DNA of 64,000 nt, taken from assembly GCA_020186115.1 (NCBI GenBank), contig WSYJ01000186.1, forward strand, positions 310,001-374,000, read 5' to 3'. Under the pieces are notes generated by a model that was not told the origin of the DNA, did not search any database, and was given only the letters and a program-made list of their open reading frames with translations. The position numbers and the translations under genes are program-made. Positions 1 through 9,434 of the stretch are shown here, in pieces (position 1 is the first letter of the stretch; each line of letters begins with the position of its first letter). Origin of the DNA: Histomonas meleagridis (taxonomy: Eukaryota; Parabasalia; Tritrichomonadida; Dientamoebidae).

Positions 1-440
1 TGGGCATAGCTGTAAGAATTTCTGACATCATGCCACCACTTTTGACTTGAATAATTGGAATAATTATCTCGTTTGGCAGCATAATTAAGATCATGCTTTT
101 CAATTTTTTCTTCTGAGGCTATGCTGTGGGTCATAACACGAGCATTTCGCTTTCGTGGTCTTTCTGTACATTCAAATTCTGTATGAGTGCTAGAACCACA
201 ATTTTTGCAGCAACCTGGCTTCCACTTAACAGCGACACGTCTGTTTGAACTTCCGTGCTCATAAAATTCGGATAAATCAGTTTTTTTTTGAGCTGCATAA
301 GGTGCTATTCTTAAGTAACTTAAATCACCTTCTTCGGTTTTATAATACCATGGTGATTTTTTAATGTATTGAGGGAGATTAGCTCCTGAAATATCACCTT
401 CATCTCGTAACTTTGGCAGCTCGTATTCGTCCATGTTCAT
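1..440 (-). CDS. SLU7: Pre-mRNA splicing factor SLU7 (N-terminal part, cut by window edge)
   Basis: Reading the minus strand from the ATG at 440 gives 146 codons without a stop, running off the window at position 1. Near residue 23 is the SLU7-type LPQYIKKSPWYY segment. Near residue 78 is a CCHC zinc knuckle, CKNCGSSTHTEFEC (C-x2-C-x4-H-x4-C), followed by ERPRKRNAR, the usual SLU7 context. SLU7 acts in the second catalytic step of splicing, in 3' splice-site choice, so this organism keeps a working spliceosome although its genes are nearly intronless. A second in-frame ATG lies two codons later. The C-terminal two-thirds is outside the window. Confidence 0.88.
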   Translation of the reverse strand, partial: MNMDEYELPKLRDEGDISGANLPQYIKKSPWYYKTEEGDLSYLRIAPYAAQKKTDLSEFYEHGSSNRRVAVKWKPGCCKNCGSSTHTEFECTERPRKRNARVMTHSIASEEKIEKHDLNYAAKRDNYSNYSSQKWWHDVRNSYSYA

Positions 441-750
441 TTTCTTGCCTTCAAATCTAAACAAAGACAGTCAAATAGCCAAACAGACACTTTTCATAAA
501 GTTTTTTTTTAATCAGTTCTTTTATCAACTTTTCCATCAATTCCAAAAAAATATGCTATTCTGCTTATAATTATCAAAATATATCTTAGTAATATGCATC
601 ACGAAATCATATGAATTGAAAAATCCAATGATTTTTGAAATTATTTGATACCAAAAATAACAAAAAAATGAAAATCCATTCGAAACTGTACAATAGTTTA
701 TGCATTAGCAAAAGTTATTAAACAAAGAAAATACCAATAAAATTGTTTAG
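441..750. other. Intergenic, AT-rich, nothing recognised
   Basis: This is the shared gap between the SLU7 5' end (440) and the 3' end of the large minus-strand gene (751). I see no ORF, RNA gene or repeat in it. No TCAYW initiator is obvious directly before the SLU7 ATG. Confidence 0.5.
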
Positions 751-3700
751 TTAGTTCAAAATGTTATTCTGAATGTACTCGCATACCTCTGATAGCGTTG
801 GGTTCTTCTCGTTCATCAAGAATGACGGCGTTGCCTTTTGCGCAATACATCTTTTGATTTGCCCGTTTTCTTTTACGTTCTCCAAAGGTTCGACAGTATC
901 CACCAACGAAAACTCAGCTGAATCTCCGATGACTTCGATGAACTTCTTAAACATTTCGTACAAAGTTTCTGAAGTTTCACTATCAGCTCCGATCATTGTC
1001 ATCACCAACAAATTTCTAATTTTCTCTTTTTGTGGCATTAATTCTTCGTTCTTCCAATCGTTTGTTATCATCATTATCAACTTCATCAAGTTCTTTTTCA
1101 GTGAACATTTAATTATATTTGTTTTACCTATGAAATTCGCGACACATCTTAATGCGAAAGAAACGATTTTCGGCACCCATTTATCCAATATAATTTGAGA
1201 AAGTTCTTCATAAGACTTTGGAGGACTTAAACCTAAGAATGATAATGATATCATAAATTCGATTTCATTACTTTCTAACCAACGAATTGAATCAAAAATA
1301 AACAAAATGATTGATGTATAAGAAAATGTCGCATTCGATATTGATAATAAACGTGATAATTCATATATATAAGTTAAAACATTTTTCATGTCACTCGAAT
1401 TAGTTTTGTCTGGGATTTGTATTAGTTTTAATATGTTTTCAACTATAGCTTCTTCACCTCCATGTTCATCAAATATAGTTAATAATGTCGATGATATAAT
1501 CTCTGATGAATCTTCATTCTCGATAACAGTATCAACGAATTTTGGTAAATGTTTGTTAATAACTTTTAAGAAGTTTAAGTCATTAGTCGATGATATTATA
1601 AACACTATAACTGCTACAAATCCAGCTATATGTGAAGGGTCTGCATTTTGTTTCACCATACCAATAAGTAATGGCAACATCATTGATACTGTTTCTAAAT
1701 CGACGTTTTGTGCATTAGCTATAAATGAATTTAAGAATGTCGTACTATGTATAGGTTGGAAGAAATTAGAAAACAATACCCAAAAATCAGGTGAATACTT
1801 TGCTAATGAACTTGCTTTAGCTGCAACTGTATCTAAGAATAATTCTGCTGTTAGTTTAGAAAATGATTTTAATACATCTAATAATGAAGCAATTTGTGCT
1901 GATGTTAATTCTGTTGTATGTCTAAATGGTAAATAAACTGCACGTGCTACACATTCACTTGGAGCTAATACAAATAATGGTAAACTTGAATCAGGAACAG
2001 CTGCATGCATAATAGATGTAACTAATGGTGGTAAATGATGATGTTCATATAATGGATTAAATCGTAAGAAAATAGCCCATACTAATATAAATCGAATATG
2101 ATCTAAGAAACAAACAACAAAACGTTGTCGATCAGTTTCTAAATCGAAGATGAAACTTAATACTGCTGATATTACTAATTCATTTGTTGTAGGCTTAAAA
2201 TTATCAAATGATAAATTAGGATCTGTAGTTACACGTAAATTTTGTAATATAAATGTAGCTGTTTGTTTAGGATATTTAAAGAATGCTCTTGAAAATGATA
2301 TACAACAAGCTGTAAGTGTTTTAGCATCAGTAATAGATTTGACTTCATTTAATATCATATTTAATATGTTCTCTAATGAATCTGGTGGATTATCAAATAA
2401 TTTATCCCAGATTGGTATCAATGGTTTAATAGGTGTTAAATCACTAAATTCAGTAATAGCTGTTAAATGTAATAATGTTAAAATAGCTCGATTCTTAGTG
2501 ATACGATTTAATCGATTTTGTAATAAATTAAAATGTTGAACTGTCGATGGATCACTTTCTCCTGTAATTAATAATGAAGGAATTTGTAACATTAATTTAC
2601 GGACACTTTCTGGTGTAAATGAAGATGCATAAAAGCCAACAATCTTCTCTTCAAATAATGGATCAATACAAGCAAGTGGTGAAAACTTTGCATTTGATGA
2701 AGTATTTGCAATTTCTGCTGAAATAGCTCGACATATCATTGAAGGTCTACCACTTAAACCTAATGATAATATAGCTAAATCAGTACTTGAAACACCAGAA
2801 CTAATAATAGCAGAAGCTACATGTGCAGTAGTTAAAGAAGAAGCTCTAAAACAGTATTGCATAATTAATGGTAAAGATTGAGTATTATTTTTAACTAATG
2901 ATAATACTACATCATGACATTGTAATTGTAATATTGTTGAACCTTTAGTTTTTAATGCTATATATAAAGTCCAATCTAATACACTTTCAACGGTATTATT
3001 ATCAATTGATTTTGTATCTAATAAAGCATGAATTAATTCTAATAATGCAAAGACATGTGATATATCGGGTAATGTAATTGAATCTGGATTTAACCTTGAA
3101 ATGATTTTATTAATTAAATTATTAAAATCATTAAATATTTGTTCATCTTTAAATTGTTTTGATATAGTACGTACAAATGTTGCACAAAATTCTGCTCCTA
3201 TAACTTCAATCGATTGTTGTGATTCAGTTGTAGGTAATTCTGATTGAATAAATGCATCAAATATTATACATAAGTTCTTACGAATTTGTTCTGATTCTAA
3301 TACAGTTTTAGCAAATTTAATATGTGATGAAAGTGACCAAACATATCTAAGTTTTGTAGATAAAGGAATTTGTGTATTATTTGATATTTCTTGAATAATA
3401 TAATACCAAGAATCATTTTTAGATAAACAAACAAGTTTTAAAATCTCTTGTTCAGTAAAATCATTTAAAGTATGAATTAATAAACTTACAACTTGTTGAT
3501 TTAAAGGTTCATTATTTTCGAAATATTTAGTTTGATATAAAGCAAATAATAATTTTGCTATAGCATTATGGAAATTCTTTGGTAATTGTCCATTAGGTCT
3601 AACGAAATAAGCAGCTAAAGATAAATAACGAACATCAAAACCATTAAAATTAGTATGTTTTGATAATTGATATATAGTATTTTCAGTAATATCTGGTATT

Positions 3701-5595
3701 ATTGAAGCCATTGGAGGATTTTTATCTTTATAAACTATTGTATCTTTACCTAATTGTTTCCAAGTTTGTTTAACTACATTAGTGATATTATTATCAGGGA
3801 ATAATGCATAAACTAAAAGTCGACTTTCACATAATGATAAAAATTGTCCCCATAAAGCTTCATTAACGATATCTCCTGCTTTTTGTGCATAATCAATAAA
3901 TGCATGAACATATGATTGATATAATTTAAAGTTCTTTGTCATATTAGGTTCTGCTACACATTCATCAACTCTTCTTAAGAATTGACCAGAAAATGTTGTT
4001 AATAATTTAGCAGGCATTGAACCTACTGGATAATGTTCCATTATATCTATAAAGAATGAAGCCGCATGACCTAAGATTGTTATATCTTTAGTTTTTGAAC
4101 ATTTAACCATTAAATTTGTTATTTCACTATGGAAATCTGGTACGCTTTGCCATAAAACTGATAATAATGGTACTACTAATTGTAATTCTTCAGTTGGTAT
4201 ATCATCTTTATTAATAATTTCTTTTATTATTGGTACCATTGCAGGTGCTATCTTAGATACAAGTTGTGGATCACTTAAACCTAAAATATGTACAACTGAA
4301 AATATGAAATATAATGTTTGTGATGGTAAATTAGAATTAAGTAACTTCAAAAAGAAATCTTCAGTCTCTTTAGGTGTGACTTTAAATAATGATGAAAATA
4401 CATTAATTAATAATAAACTATCATCTCGATATGGAGGATTAATTGTAATTTGTTTCCCAAAATTAAACCATGTAGTTGTAAGTAAATTAAATAAATTACC
4501 ACAGCCATTTGGTCGAACTACACATCCATCAACTAATCGTGTAATGACTTGGAAATATGATGTGCTTGATATAATAGAATAGTTCTTACTTAATATTTGT
4601 AAAAGTTTGGGTAAAAGTGTCGTGAAATCTGTTTCACTAGAAAATGGTAATATGCCAATAAATGATAGCATTGACTCCATTTTGAGATTCTGTGACATAT
4701 GTACAAATTGTGCCTGAACAAATGATGATAATGCTTCGGCAGAATTGGAATTAATGGACTTGCATTTCGAAAAGAAAAAGACTAATGAAGAGGAGGCAAT
4801 GGGTATAATCAATGGAAAACACCATTTGCCCTTAAGTAAGATGATGTTACTGATGATTTCTAAGAGATTAAATTCTGTACTTGAAGAATCACCTGATTCA
4901 GGATAATGTCGAACAACTTTGACGCCTTCAGTAAGGTTAATAAGTTTGCCTTTGGTTTTACGATCTTCTTTCATCTTGGAGATTTGTAAAATATTATTCC
5001 AGATCTGTGAGGAATATTGTGGAATGGAAGAAAGAATGCTAAGAATAGTGCCTTCAATACCATTGGTTTGATGACGCTTTAAAAGAATGTCAAGCATTAA
5101 ATCAAAAATGTCAGTTGATAGATTTGCTAAAGATTGATATGGAACTTTCTCAAAGAGCTTTTGAATGAATGAAAGAAGCATATTCAATGTGGTATAAAAA
5201 CTGGATGGAATTGATAATCCAGACTTTATGGATGTACGCTGACGAATAACTTCTTTATTGGGATTAAGAATACGTGCACCTAGGACAATTGCTGATTTCA
5301 ATGCTTTTGTAATCGAATTCAAAACATGTATTAATGTCGAATCATCTAATAAATCAAGAATGATATTTTCAATAGTGATTCGATAATAAGCAATATCAGA
5401 GGTTGTTATAGTTTCATATCCTGGTGATAATTTAGAAATATGTCTTGAAAAGTTGGGATCATCAATATAAGAAAGTTGGGCATTTAGATTTGAACTAAAA
5501 GTAGAATAACTTACTTTAGATTCTTTCATAAATACAAGTAGAGCAGTTACACCCCATTGGTTTGAAAGTGATGCAAGAGTTTCTTCTTGTTTCAT
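751..5595 (-). CDS. 1614-aa alpha-solenoid-like protein of unknown function
   Basis: One uninterrupted ORF starts with ATG at 5595 (MKQEETLASLSNQ). The whole protein alternates amphipathic leucine/isoleucine-rich helices with short polar loops, typical of HEAT/ARM-type scaffolds. I see no signal peptide, transmembrane segment, catalytic motif or low-complexity region. I do not recognise the family. Large solenoids of this kind include nuclear transport, proteasome-adaptor and trafficking scaffolds, but nothing here decides among them. The codon use is AT-rich like the neighbours, and the ORF is intact over 4.8 kb, so it is certainly a gene. Confidence 0.75.
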   Translation of the reverse strand: MKQEETLASLSNQWGVTALLVFMKESKVSYSTFSSNLNAQLSYIDDPNFSRHISKLSPGYETITTSDIAYYRITIENIILDLLDDSTLIHVLNSITKALKSAIVLGARILNPNKEVIRQRTSIKSGLSIPSSFYTTLNMLLSFIQKLFEKVPYQSLANLSTDIFDLMLDILLKRHQTNGIEGTILSILSSIPQYSSQIWNNILQISKMKEDRKTKGKLINLTEGVKVVRHYPESGDSSSTEFNLLEIISNIILLKGKWCFPLIIPIASSSLVFFFSKCKSINSNSAEALSSFVQAQFVHMSQNLKMESMLSFIGILPFSSETDFTTLLPKLLQILSKNYSIISSTSYFQVITRLVDGCVVRPNGCGNLFNLLTTTWFNFGKQITINPPYRDDSLLLINVFSSLFKVTPKETEDFFLKLLNSNLPSQTLYFIFSVVHILGLSDPQLVSKIAPAMVPIIKEIINKDDIPTEELQLVVPLLSVLWQSVPDFHSEITNLMVKCSKTKDITILGHAASFFIDIMEHYPVGSMPAKLLTTFSGQFLRRVDECVAEPNMTKNFKLYQSYVHAFIDYAQKAGDIVNEALWGQFLSLCESRLLVYALFPDNNITNVVKQTWKQLGKDTIVYKDKNPPMASIIPDITENTIYQLSKHTNFNGFDVRYLSLAAYFVRPNGQLPKNFHNAIAKLLFALYQTKYFENNEPLNQQVVSLLIHTLNDFTEQEILKLVCLSKNDSWYYIIQEISNNTQIPLSTKLRYVWSLSSHIKFAKTVLESEQIRKNLCIIFDAFIQSELPTTESQQSIEVIGAEFCATFVRTISKQFKDEQIFNDFNNLINKIISRLNPDSITLPDISHVFALLELIHALLDTKSIDNNTVESVLDWTLYIALKTKGSTILQLQCHDVVLSLVKNNTQSLPLIMQYCFRASSLTTAHVASAIISSGVSSTDLAILSLGLSGRPSMICRAISAEIANTSSNAKFSPLACIDPLFEEKIVGFYASSFTPESVRKLMLQIPSLLITGESDPSTVQHFNLLQNRLNRITKNRAILTLLHLTAITEFSDLTPIKPLIPIWDKLFDNPPDSLENILNMILNEVKSITDAKTLTACCISFSRAFFKYPKQTATFILQNLRVTTDPNLSFDNFKPTTNELVISAVLSFIFDLETDRQRFVVCFLDHIRFILVWAIFLRFNPLYEHHHLPPLVTSIMHAAVPDSSLPLFVLAPSECVARAVYLPFRHTTELTSAQIASLLDVLKSFSKLTAELFLDTVAAKASSLAKYSPDFWVLFSNFFQPIHSTTFLNSFIANAQNVDLETVSMMLPLLIGMVKQNADPSHIAGFVAVIVFIISSTNDLNFLKVINKHLPKFVDTVIENEDSSEIISSTLLTIFDEHGGEEAIVENILKLIQIPDKTNSSDMKNVLTYIYELSRLLSISNATFSYTSIILFIFDSIRWLESNEIEFMISLSFLGLSPPKSYEELSQIILDKWVPKIVSFALRCVANFIGKTNIIKCSLKKNLMKLIMMITNDWKNEELMPQKEKIRNLLVMTMIGADSETSETLYEMFKKFIEVIGDSAEFSLVDTVEPLENVKENGQIKRCIAQKATPSFLMNEKNPTLSEVCEYIQNNILN

Positions 5596-6710
5596 TCTTG
5601 ATTCAAAGTATTACCCTTTTTTTGCCCTTGGATCGCTTTGATTTATTGAAGTACTCAAATTTATTTCAAAAAGCTGAGACGTTGAAAGAAAATAAAAATA
5701 ATATTTTCTCTGTTTATAGTCAACATATAATAATATACTACAAATATAATATGAAACATTCTATATTATATATAAATTAATCATCAGTATTCCAAAATTT
5801 ATATTGATATTAAAAAAAATATAGATGCAAATTTCAATATATTGAAATCGATGACTTTTGTAAGGGAGTCATTTGGCTCATAAACCCTTTTGCAATTCAA
5901 AAAAATACGACACTTGAAAATAAAAGCAACAATAATTTTTAATGAGAGGATTTTCTAATAATCCTATAATAATAACCTTTATAAGTTTGTTCTCGAAAAT
6001 CTCTTTCATTATCGAAATTTATTAATAATATTTTGTAAAAATTATGATTTATGGATTTGAATGAACGATGGAATTTTCTATTGTTTATCATATATGAGTT
6101 CATGTAACAGCTCACACGAAATTGCGGTAGACTCGTGAAAAAATAAATCAATCAAATATCGCAGAATGAATAATATAGGAAATTTAAAATTATGTAAATG
6201 AATTTCTGGAATGAATCATACAAAAACAAATATTTTTAAAATTTCTGTGTTAAGAATTACTATTATTCAAGTGGGATATATAATTAAGATGTTGCAACAA
6301 AATGAATACACAGCATGTCATAATTAGATCTTAATAATAAACATTTTATGGAAGAAAAAAGGTTTTATTGAATTTTTATAAAATTTTGGTATTAATATGG
6401 TTTACAAGGTTTCAGTAATAGTTATGGCATATCTTTTCGACTTATGAAACACACCAATAGATAGAAACATATTATTGGCTATCAAAGTTAAATACATTTA
6501 TTAAATAAATTATTCCAATCATTTCAAAGTTGCATTATGCTTATATTGATATATGCTTATCAAGAATACATTATTATCTATTTTAAAAAATAAATCAAAA
6601 TCATTTTCATTATTTACAAATAATTTGTTGCAATATTAATAATGAAATAATTTTTCATAATAATTATAATTATTACTTATTCAACATTGAAAAAAATAGA
6701 AATAAGTTTG
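5596..6710. other. Intergenic, very AT-rich, no gene seen
   Basis: Over 1.1 kb lies between the start of the large solenoid gene and the mariner remnant. The only open frame of note (70 codons, 5939-6151 minus) has unremarkable composition and no recognisable motif, so I treat it as chance. No tRNA-like or other RNA structure was found by eye. Confidence 0.45.
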
Positions 6711-6738
6711 AAATGTTGGAAAATGAGCATGCCCTAAG

Positions 6739-7647
6739 CTAATATATGATTATTTTTTCCAAAAGTTCATTTTCATCCTGAAATTCACATCCTTCTAGTA
6801 ACTTTTTAACATACCCAAAGAGAAAAAAGTCCGAAGGAGCTAGATCCGGTGAGTACGGAGGATGATCAAGTCTTTTTATGCCTAAATCATTGAATTTTTG
6901 AGCAACCAAATGTGGTCTTGCATTATCTAAATGTAAAAAGTATCCTTTTGTTTTGATTTTTTGAGCTAAATCTTCAAGAACAACTTCCGCAAAAAACTCC
7001 CTATTAAATTTTCTATCGAGCGGAAGCATTGTAATTGATTTAATACCTGTTATTCCCCAAATAACAGATATCATTGCTTTTTTCGCTCCAATAGTTTGTT
7101 TGACTTTTTGCGGACAAGGCTGCCCCGATTCTAACCACATTGTATTTCTAGGGTTTACAAAGTATACCCATGTTTCATCTTGTGTAAGAATCATCCTTAT
7201 CTTTCGCTCGTTTGCAGTTGTTAAAAATTCTAATAATTCCTTTGCAATATGCACCCTTTTTGCCTTAATTTCTTCAGTAAGTAAATGTGGTACCCATTTG
7301 AAATTTACCTTCCTCATTTGTAATTTGTTTATTAAAATATTTTTCACAGTTTTTATATCAGCATTTGTAATTTTAGCAATTTTTTTGGTACTTGCATAAG
7401 GGTTTGACGTTAAAAAATTTCTGATTTTTGGCTCTAAATCGGTTCTTTCTGGTCTTCCTTTTCTGGGAAGATCAAAAATCGTACATGTTCCTTCTCGTAA
7501 CTTTTTTGTTCTATCTTGAATAGTTCTTAATGCGGGTGCATCATTTTTATATACATCAAGCAACTCACTATATATGATAGAATTATCTAATCCTTTCTTC
7601 CAAAGGAAGTTGATAACTGCGCGGATTTCAACCTGAGTTTCATTCAT
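6739..7647 (-). CDS. Mariner-family transposase (truncated, probably inactive)
   Basis: This is a 302-aa ORF from the ATG at 7647. Residues about 5-120 form the paired helix-turn-helix DNA-binding region (with KGRPERTD between the halves), followed by WVPHLLT at 118-124. The catalytic triad is TQDETW (D157), HLDNARPH (D241) and YSPDLAPSDFF (D273). The protein stops soon after the third Asp, at KIIIY, whereas mariner transposases normally have about 40 further residues, so the C-terminus is missing. By my count only 31 residues separate the second and third Asp, against 34 in classical DD34D mariner. The truncation suggests a dead copy, although the frame itself is open. Confidence 0.85.
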   Translation of the reverse strand: MNETQVEIRAVINFLWKKGLDNSIIYSELLDVYKNDAPALRTIQDRTKKLREGTCTIFDLPRKGRPERTDLEPKIRNFLTSNPYASTKKIAKITNADIKTVKNILINKLQMRKVNFKWVPHLLTEEIKAKRVHIAKELLEFLTTANERKIRMILTQDETWVYFVNPRNTMWLESGQPCPQKVKQTIGAKKAMISVIWGITGIKSITMLPLDRKFNREFFAEVVLEDLAQKIKTKGYFLHLDNARPHLVAQKFNDLGIKRLDHPPYSPDLAPSDFFLFGYVKKLLEGCEFQDENELLEKIIIY

Positions 7648-7816
7648 TGAAAATGTTTAACGTTTTTTCTGACAATCCACTTTTCTTGTATGAATTTCTT
7701 TTGAACTAGTAAATAAAATGCCTTAGTTTTATTTTAAAAAATAATTCATTTAGAACATGTACTATTTAATAATATATTTCAATTTCTTATTAAATAACTT
7801 CATTACATAAAAAAAA

Positions 7817-7845
7817 GCTCGCGCAAAGACTTTTTCCACCCCCTA
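7817..7845 (-). repeat. Candidate mariner terminal inverted repeat (transposase 5' side)
   Basis: A 29-nt GC-richer segment in AT-rich surroundings, about 170 nt upstream of the transposase ATG and flanked by TA at 7846-7847. Read on the minus strand it starts TAGGGGGTGG and contains AAAAGTCTTTGCGCG, close in layout to known mariner ends. Confidence 0.6.
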
Positions 7846-7915
7846 TATGTAAAATTTGAGTTTATTTAACTTTAATTTGGTTGCTTTCCTTAACTTATTT
7901 TTTTAATATATTGTT

Positions 7916-8905
7916 TTAGGTAAATTCATTTACATCAATGGCTTGTGATGTACCCAATAAAATTTTACCAAATTCTTCTTCAATGTTCATTACAGTCAAG
8001 AAATTATTTCCTAATTTTTTAACACTTTTATCCATTTTATTATAATATAATGGATTTATTTCCCAAATATTATTTTCCTTTTTCTCAGCTAATGCAAATA
8101 TTGTGTTGCCTTGCTCAAAGGGTAGAACAAACATTCGAACTTTTTATCTATTAATATCCTTTATCATCAATTTTACATCCACATGTATTACGCCCCAAAT
8201 GACGAATTGCTTTTTTAAGATTAGGATGTGAATAATCAAAACGTTTTGATAGATAATAATGACCATCAGGATTTACAGAATAAACAACGCATGATAAATC
8301 AATATTTCCATTTTCCCATCCAAATGAAACAGTTATTTGTTCTGGATATGCTGAAATTTTATGATATTGTAGAGCTGCCAAAAATGATACAGTTCTTTCT
8401 GGAATGATATTAGACGTTGCCAATGAGACATTCCAAGAAATAGTACTTGAGAGATTTTTGTGTTAAAATCTTCTGTTAACTCAAATGTTTGTCGATCTGT
8501 GGCGAAATTAAGGATCTTCATCTTTTTTTTGGAACAATCAATATAAAGTGGAATCGTTGATAAAACACCTGCTTTAATATTAAATGTAAATTGCTTGACA
8601 ACGACGTGCTTGGAAATTTTTTCAGGGTCAAAATTTGTTATATATTTGTATTGATATATTTGATTTGAACAACTTGTTAAATCAAGATCAAAAGTTGTAG
8701 TTATATTGGGATTGATGAACATAATATAACTATAACCATTAGCAAGTTAGGACATGGTAAATGTAGGTCCAACAGAAAAATCATTTTCATAATTAGATGA
8801 AGCATTATCTTTAGCCCAATCAAGATATTTTTGAAGACGTGAATCAATAACAGTAGTTTCATGTGAATACTCAATAGTCGAAACATAGGCTACTATTCCC
8901 AACTA
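7916..8905 (-). pseudogene. Broken copy of the secreted glycoprotein gene at 16892-18139
   Basis: Read on the minus strand, the 5' half aligns with the intact gene 9 kb away. RLQKYLDWAKDNASSNYEND matches RLHQYLTWAKANATSNYKNE, and LTSCSNQIYQY matches LTNCSNQIYQF. At DNA level 8651-8697 differs from 17801-17847 at only two of 47 positions. The copy is disrupted by an in-frame TAA at 8747-8749, where the intact gene has Gln in MSQLAGNY. The frame then shifts near 8420 and again near 8140. The remaining frames (8151-8423 and 7916-8134) still read protein-like. The signal peptide is lost; a TAG stop lies just upstream of the alignable region. It sits directly beside the mariner end. Confidence 0.8.
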
Positions 8906-9113
8906 AAATCTTGTTCTCGTTCTACTTTGGATCAAATCCAGAAAAGTCGTCTTTCTTAATTGCCACGTTTTAACAATTTTCTGAGTTATGGTAATGTTTA
9001 ATTAAAGTTCCCTAAAAAAATAATAAATACAAAAATTTTCAATGATAATTACTTGAAAAAGTTGATCCGGCATTATTTTTTAAATGTAACCGGCATTGTC
9101 AAACATTTTGACT

Positions 9114-9119
9114 TCACTT
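9114..9119 (+). promoter_or_regulatory. Initiator-like TCACTT before the small membrane protein
   Basis: TCACTT fits the trichomonad initiator TCA(C/T)(T/A), in which transcription starts at the A. It lies 3 nt before the ATG at 9123 and supports that ATG over an upstream TTG at 9096. A very short 5' leader is usual in trichomonads. Confidence 0.55.
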
Positions 9120-9122
9120 TTC

Positions 9123-9434
9123 ATGGGTGTTCATATTCCTCCATTTGTTTCATGGATCATTCTTGGCCTCGCAGGTATTTTTGCCATTTTTGATATAATT
9201 GGCCATTTAGTAGTTGAAGGTATTATAGCTTCTGATCTACTATCTTATTATGTATGTATTGCCAGTAATGCTGATAACACGGATCCCGCAATTTTTGCCG
9301 TAATGAGTGTTGTTATTTCCGTATTCACTGCCCTTGCTTTACTTTTTGTTGTTATTCAACTTTTCAATCTCATTTGTAAGAATATTTCAGAATGCCTTTT
9401 AATTACAATATATACTTGTATTCTGGATTCTTAA
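9123..9434 (+). CDS. Small two-span membrane protein, unknown
   Basis: 103 codons from the ATG at 9123. There are two strongly hydrophobic stretches: residues about 8-35 (PFVSWIILGLAGIFAIFDII) and about 58-83 (IFAVMSVVISVFTALALLFVV). The loop between them carries Asp/Asn residues and two cysteines. It resembles the first half of a four-span surface protein such as a tetraspanin-like protein, and it ends abruptly with ICKNISECLLITIYTCILDS, so it could be a truncated member. I do not recognise a family. The following 2 kb contains no continuation. Confidence 0.5.
   Translation: MGVHIPPFVSWIILGLAGIFAIFDIIGHLVVEGIIASDLLSYYVCIASNADNTDPAIFAVMSVVISVFTALALLFVVIQLFNLICKNISECLLITIYTCILDS

Larger units (their letters stand above)
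6711..7845 (-). mobile_element. Mariner-type transposon, degenerate, C-terminal end of transposase missing
   Basis: The element contains a mariner-like transposase ORF on the minus strand, with a terminal-inverted-repeat-like end at 7817-7845 just upstream of it. On the minus strand that end begins TAGGGGGTGGAAAAAG and contains AAAAGTCTTTGCG, resembling the AAAAGT-x2-TTGCG core of mariner ends. It abuts a TA dinucleotide, the usual mariner target. At the other side only a poor match is seen around 6711-6733 (core TGGAAAA...TGC), so that boundary is tentative. The implied length of about 1.13 kb is slightly short for mariner. Confidence 0.65.

Noticed and set aside
773-4582. Several plus-strand ORFs of 90-180 codons
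   Set aside because: They lie antisense within the long minus-strand solenoid gene, have no motif and show antisense-type composition.
5939-6151. 70-codon minus-strand ORF
   Set aside because: Short, composition of random AT-rich sequence, no initiator and no recognisable motif.
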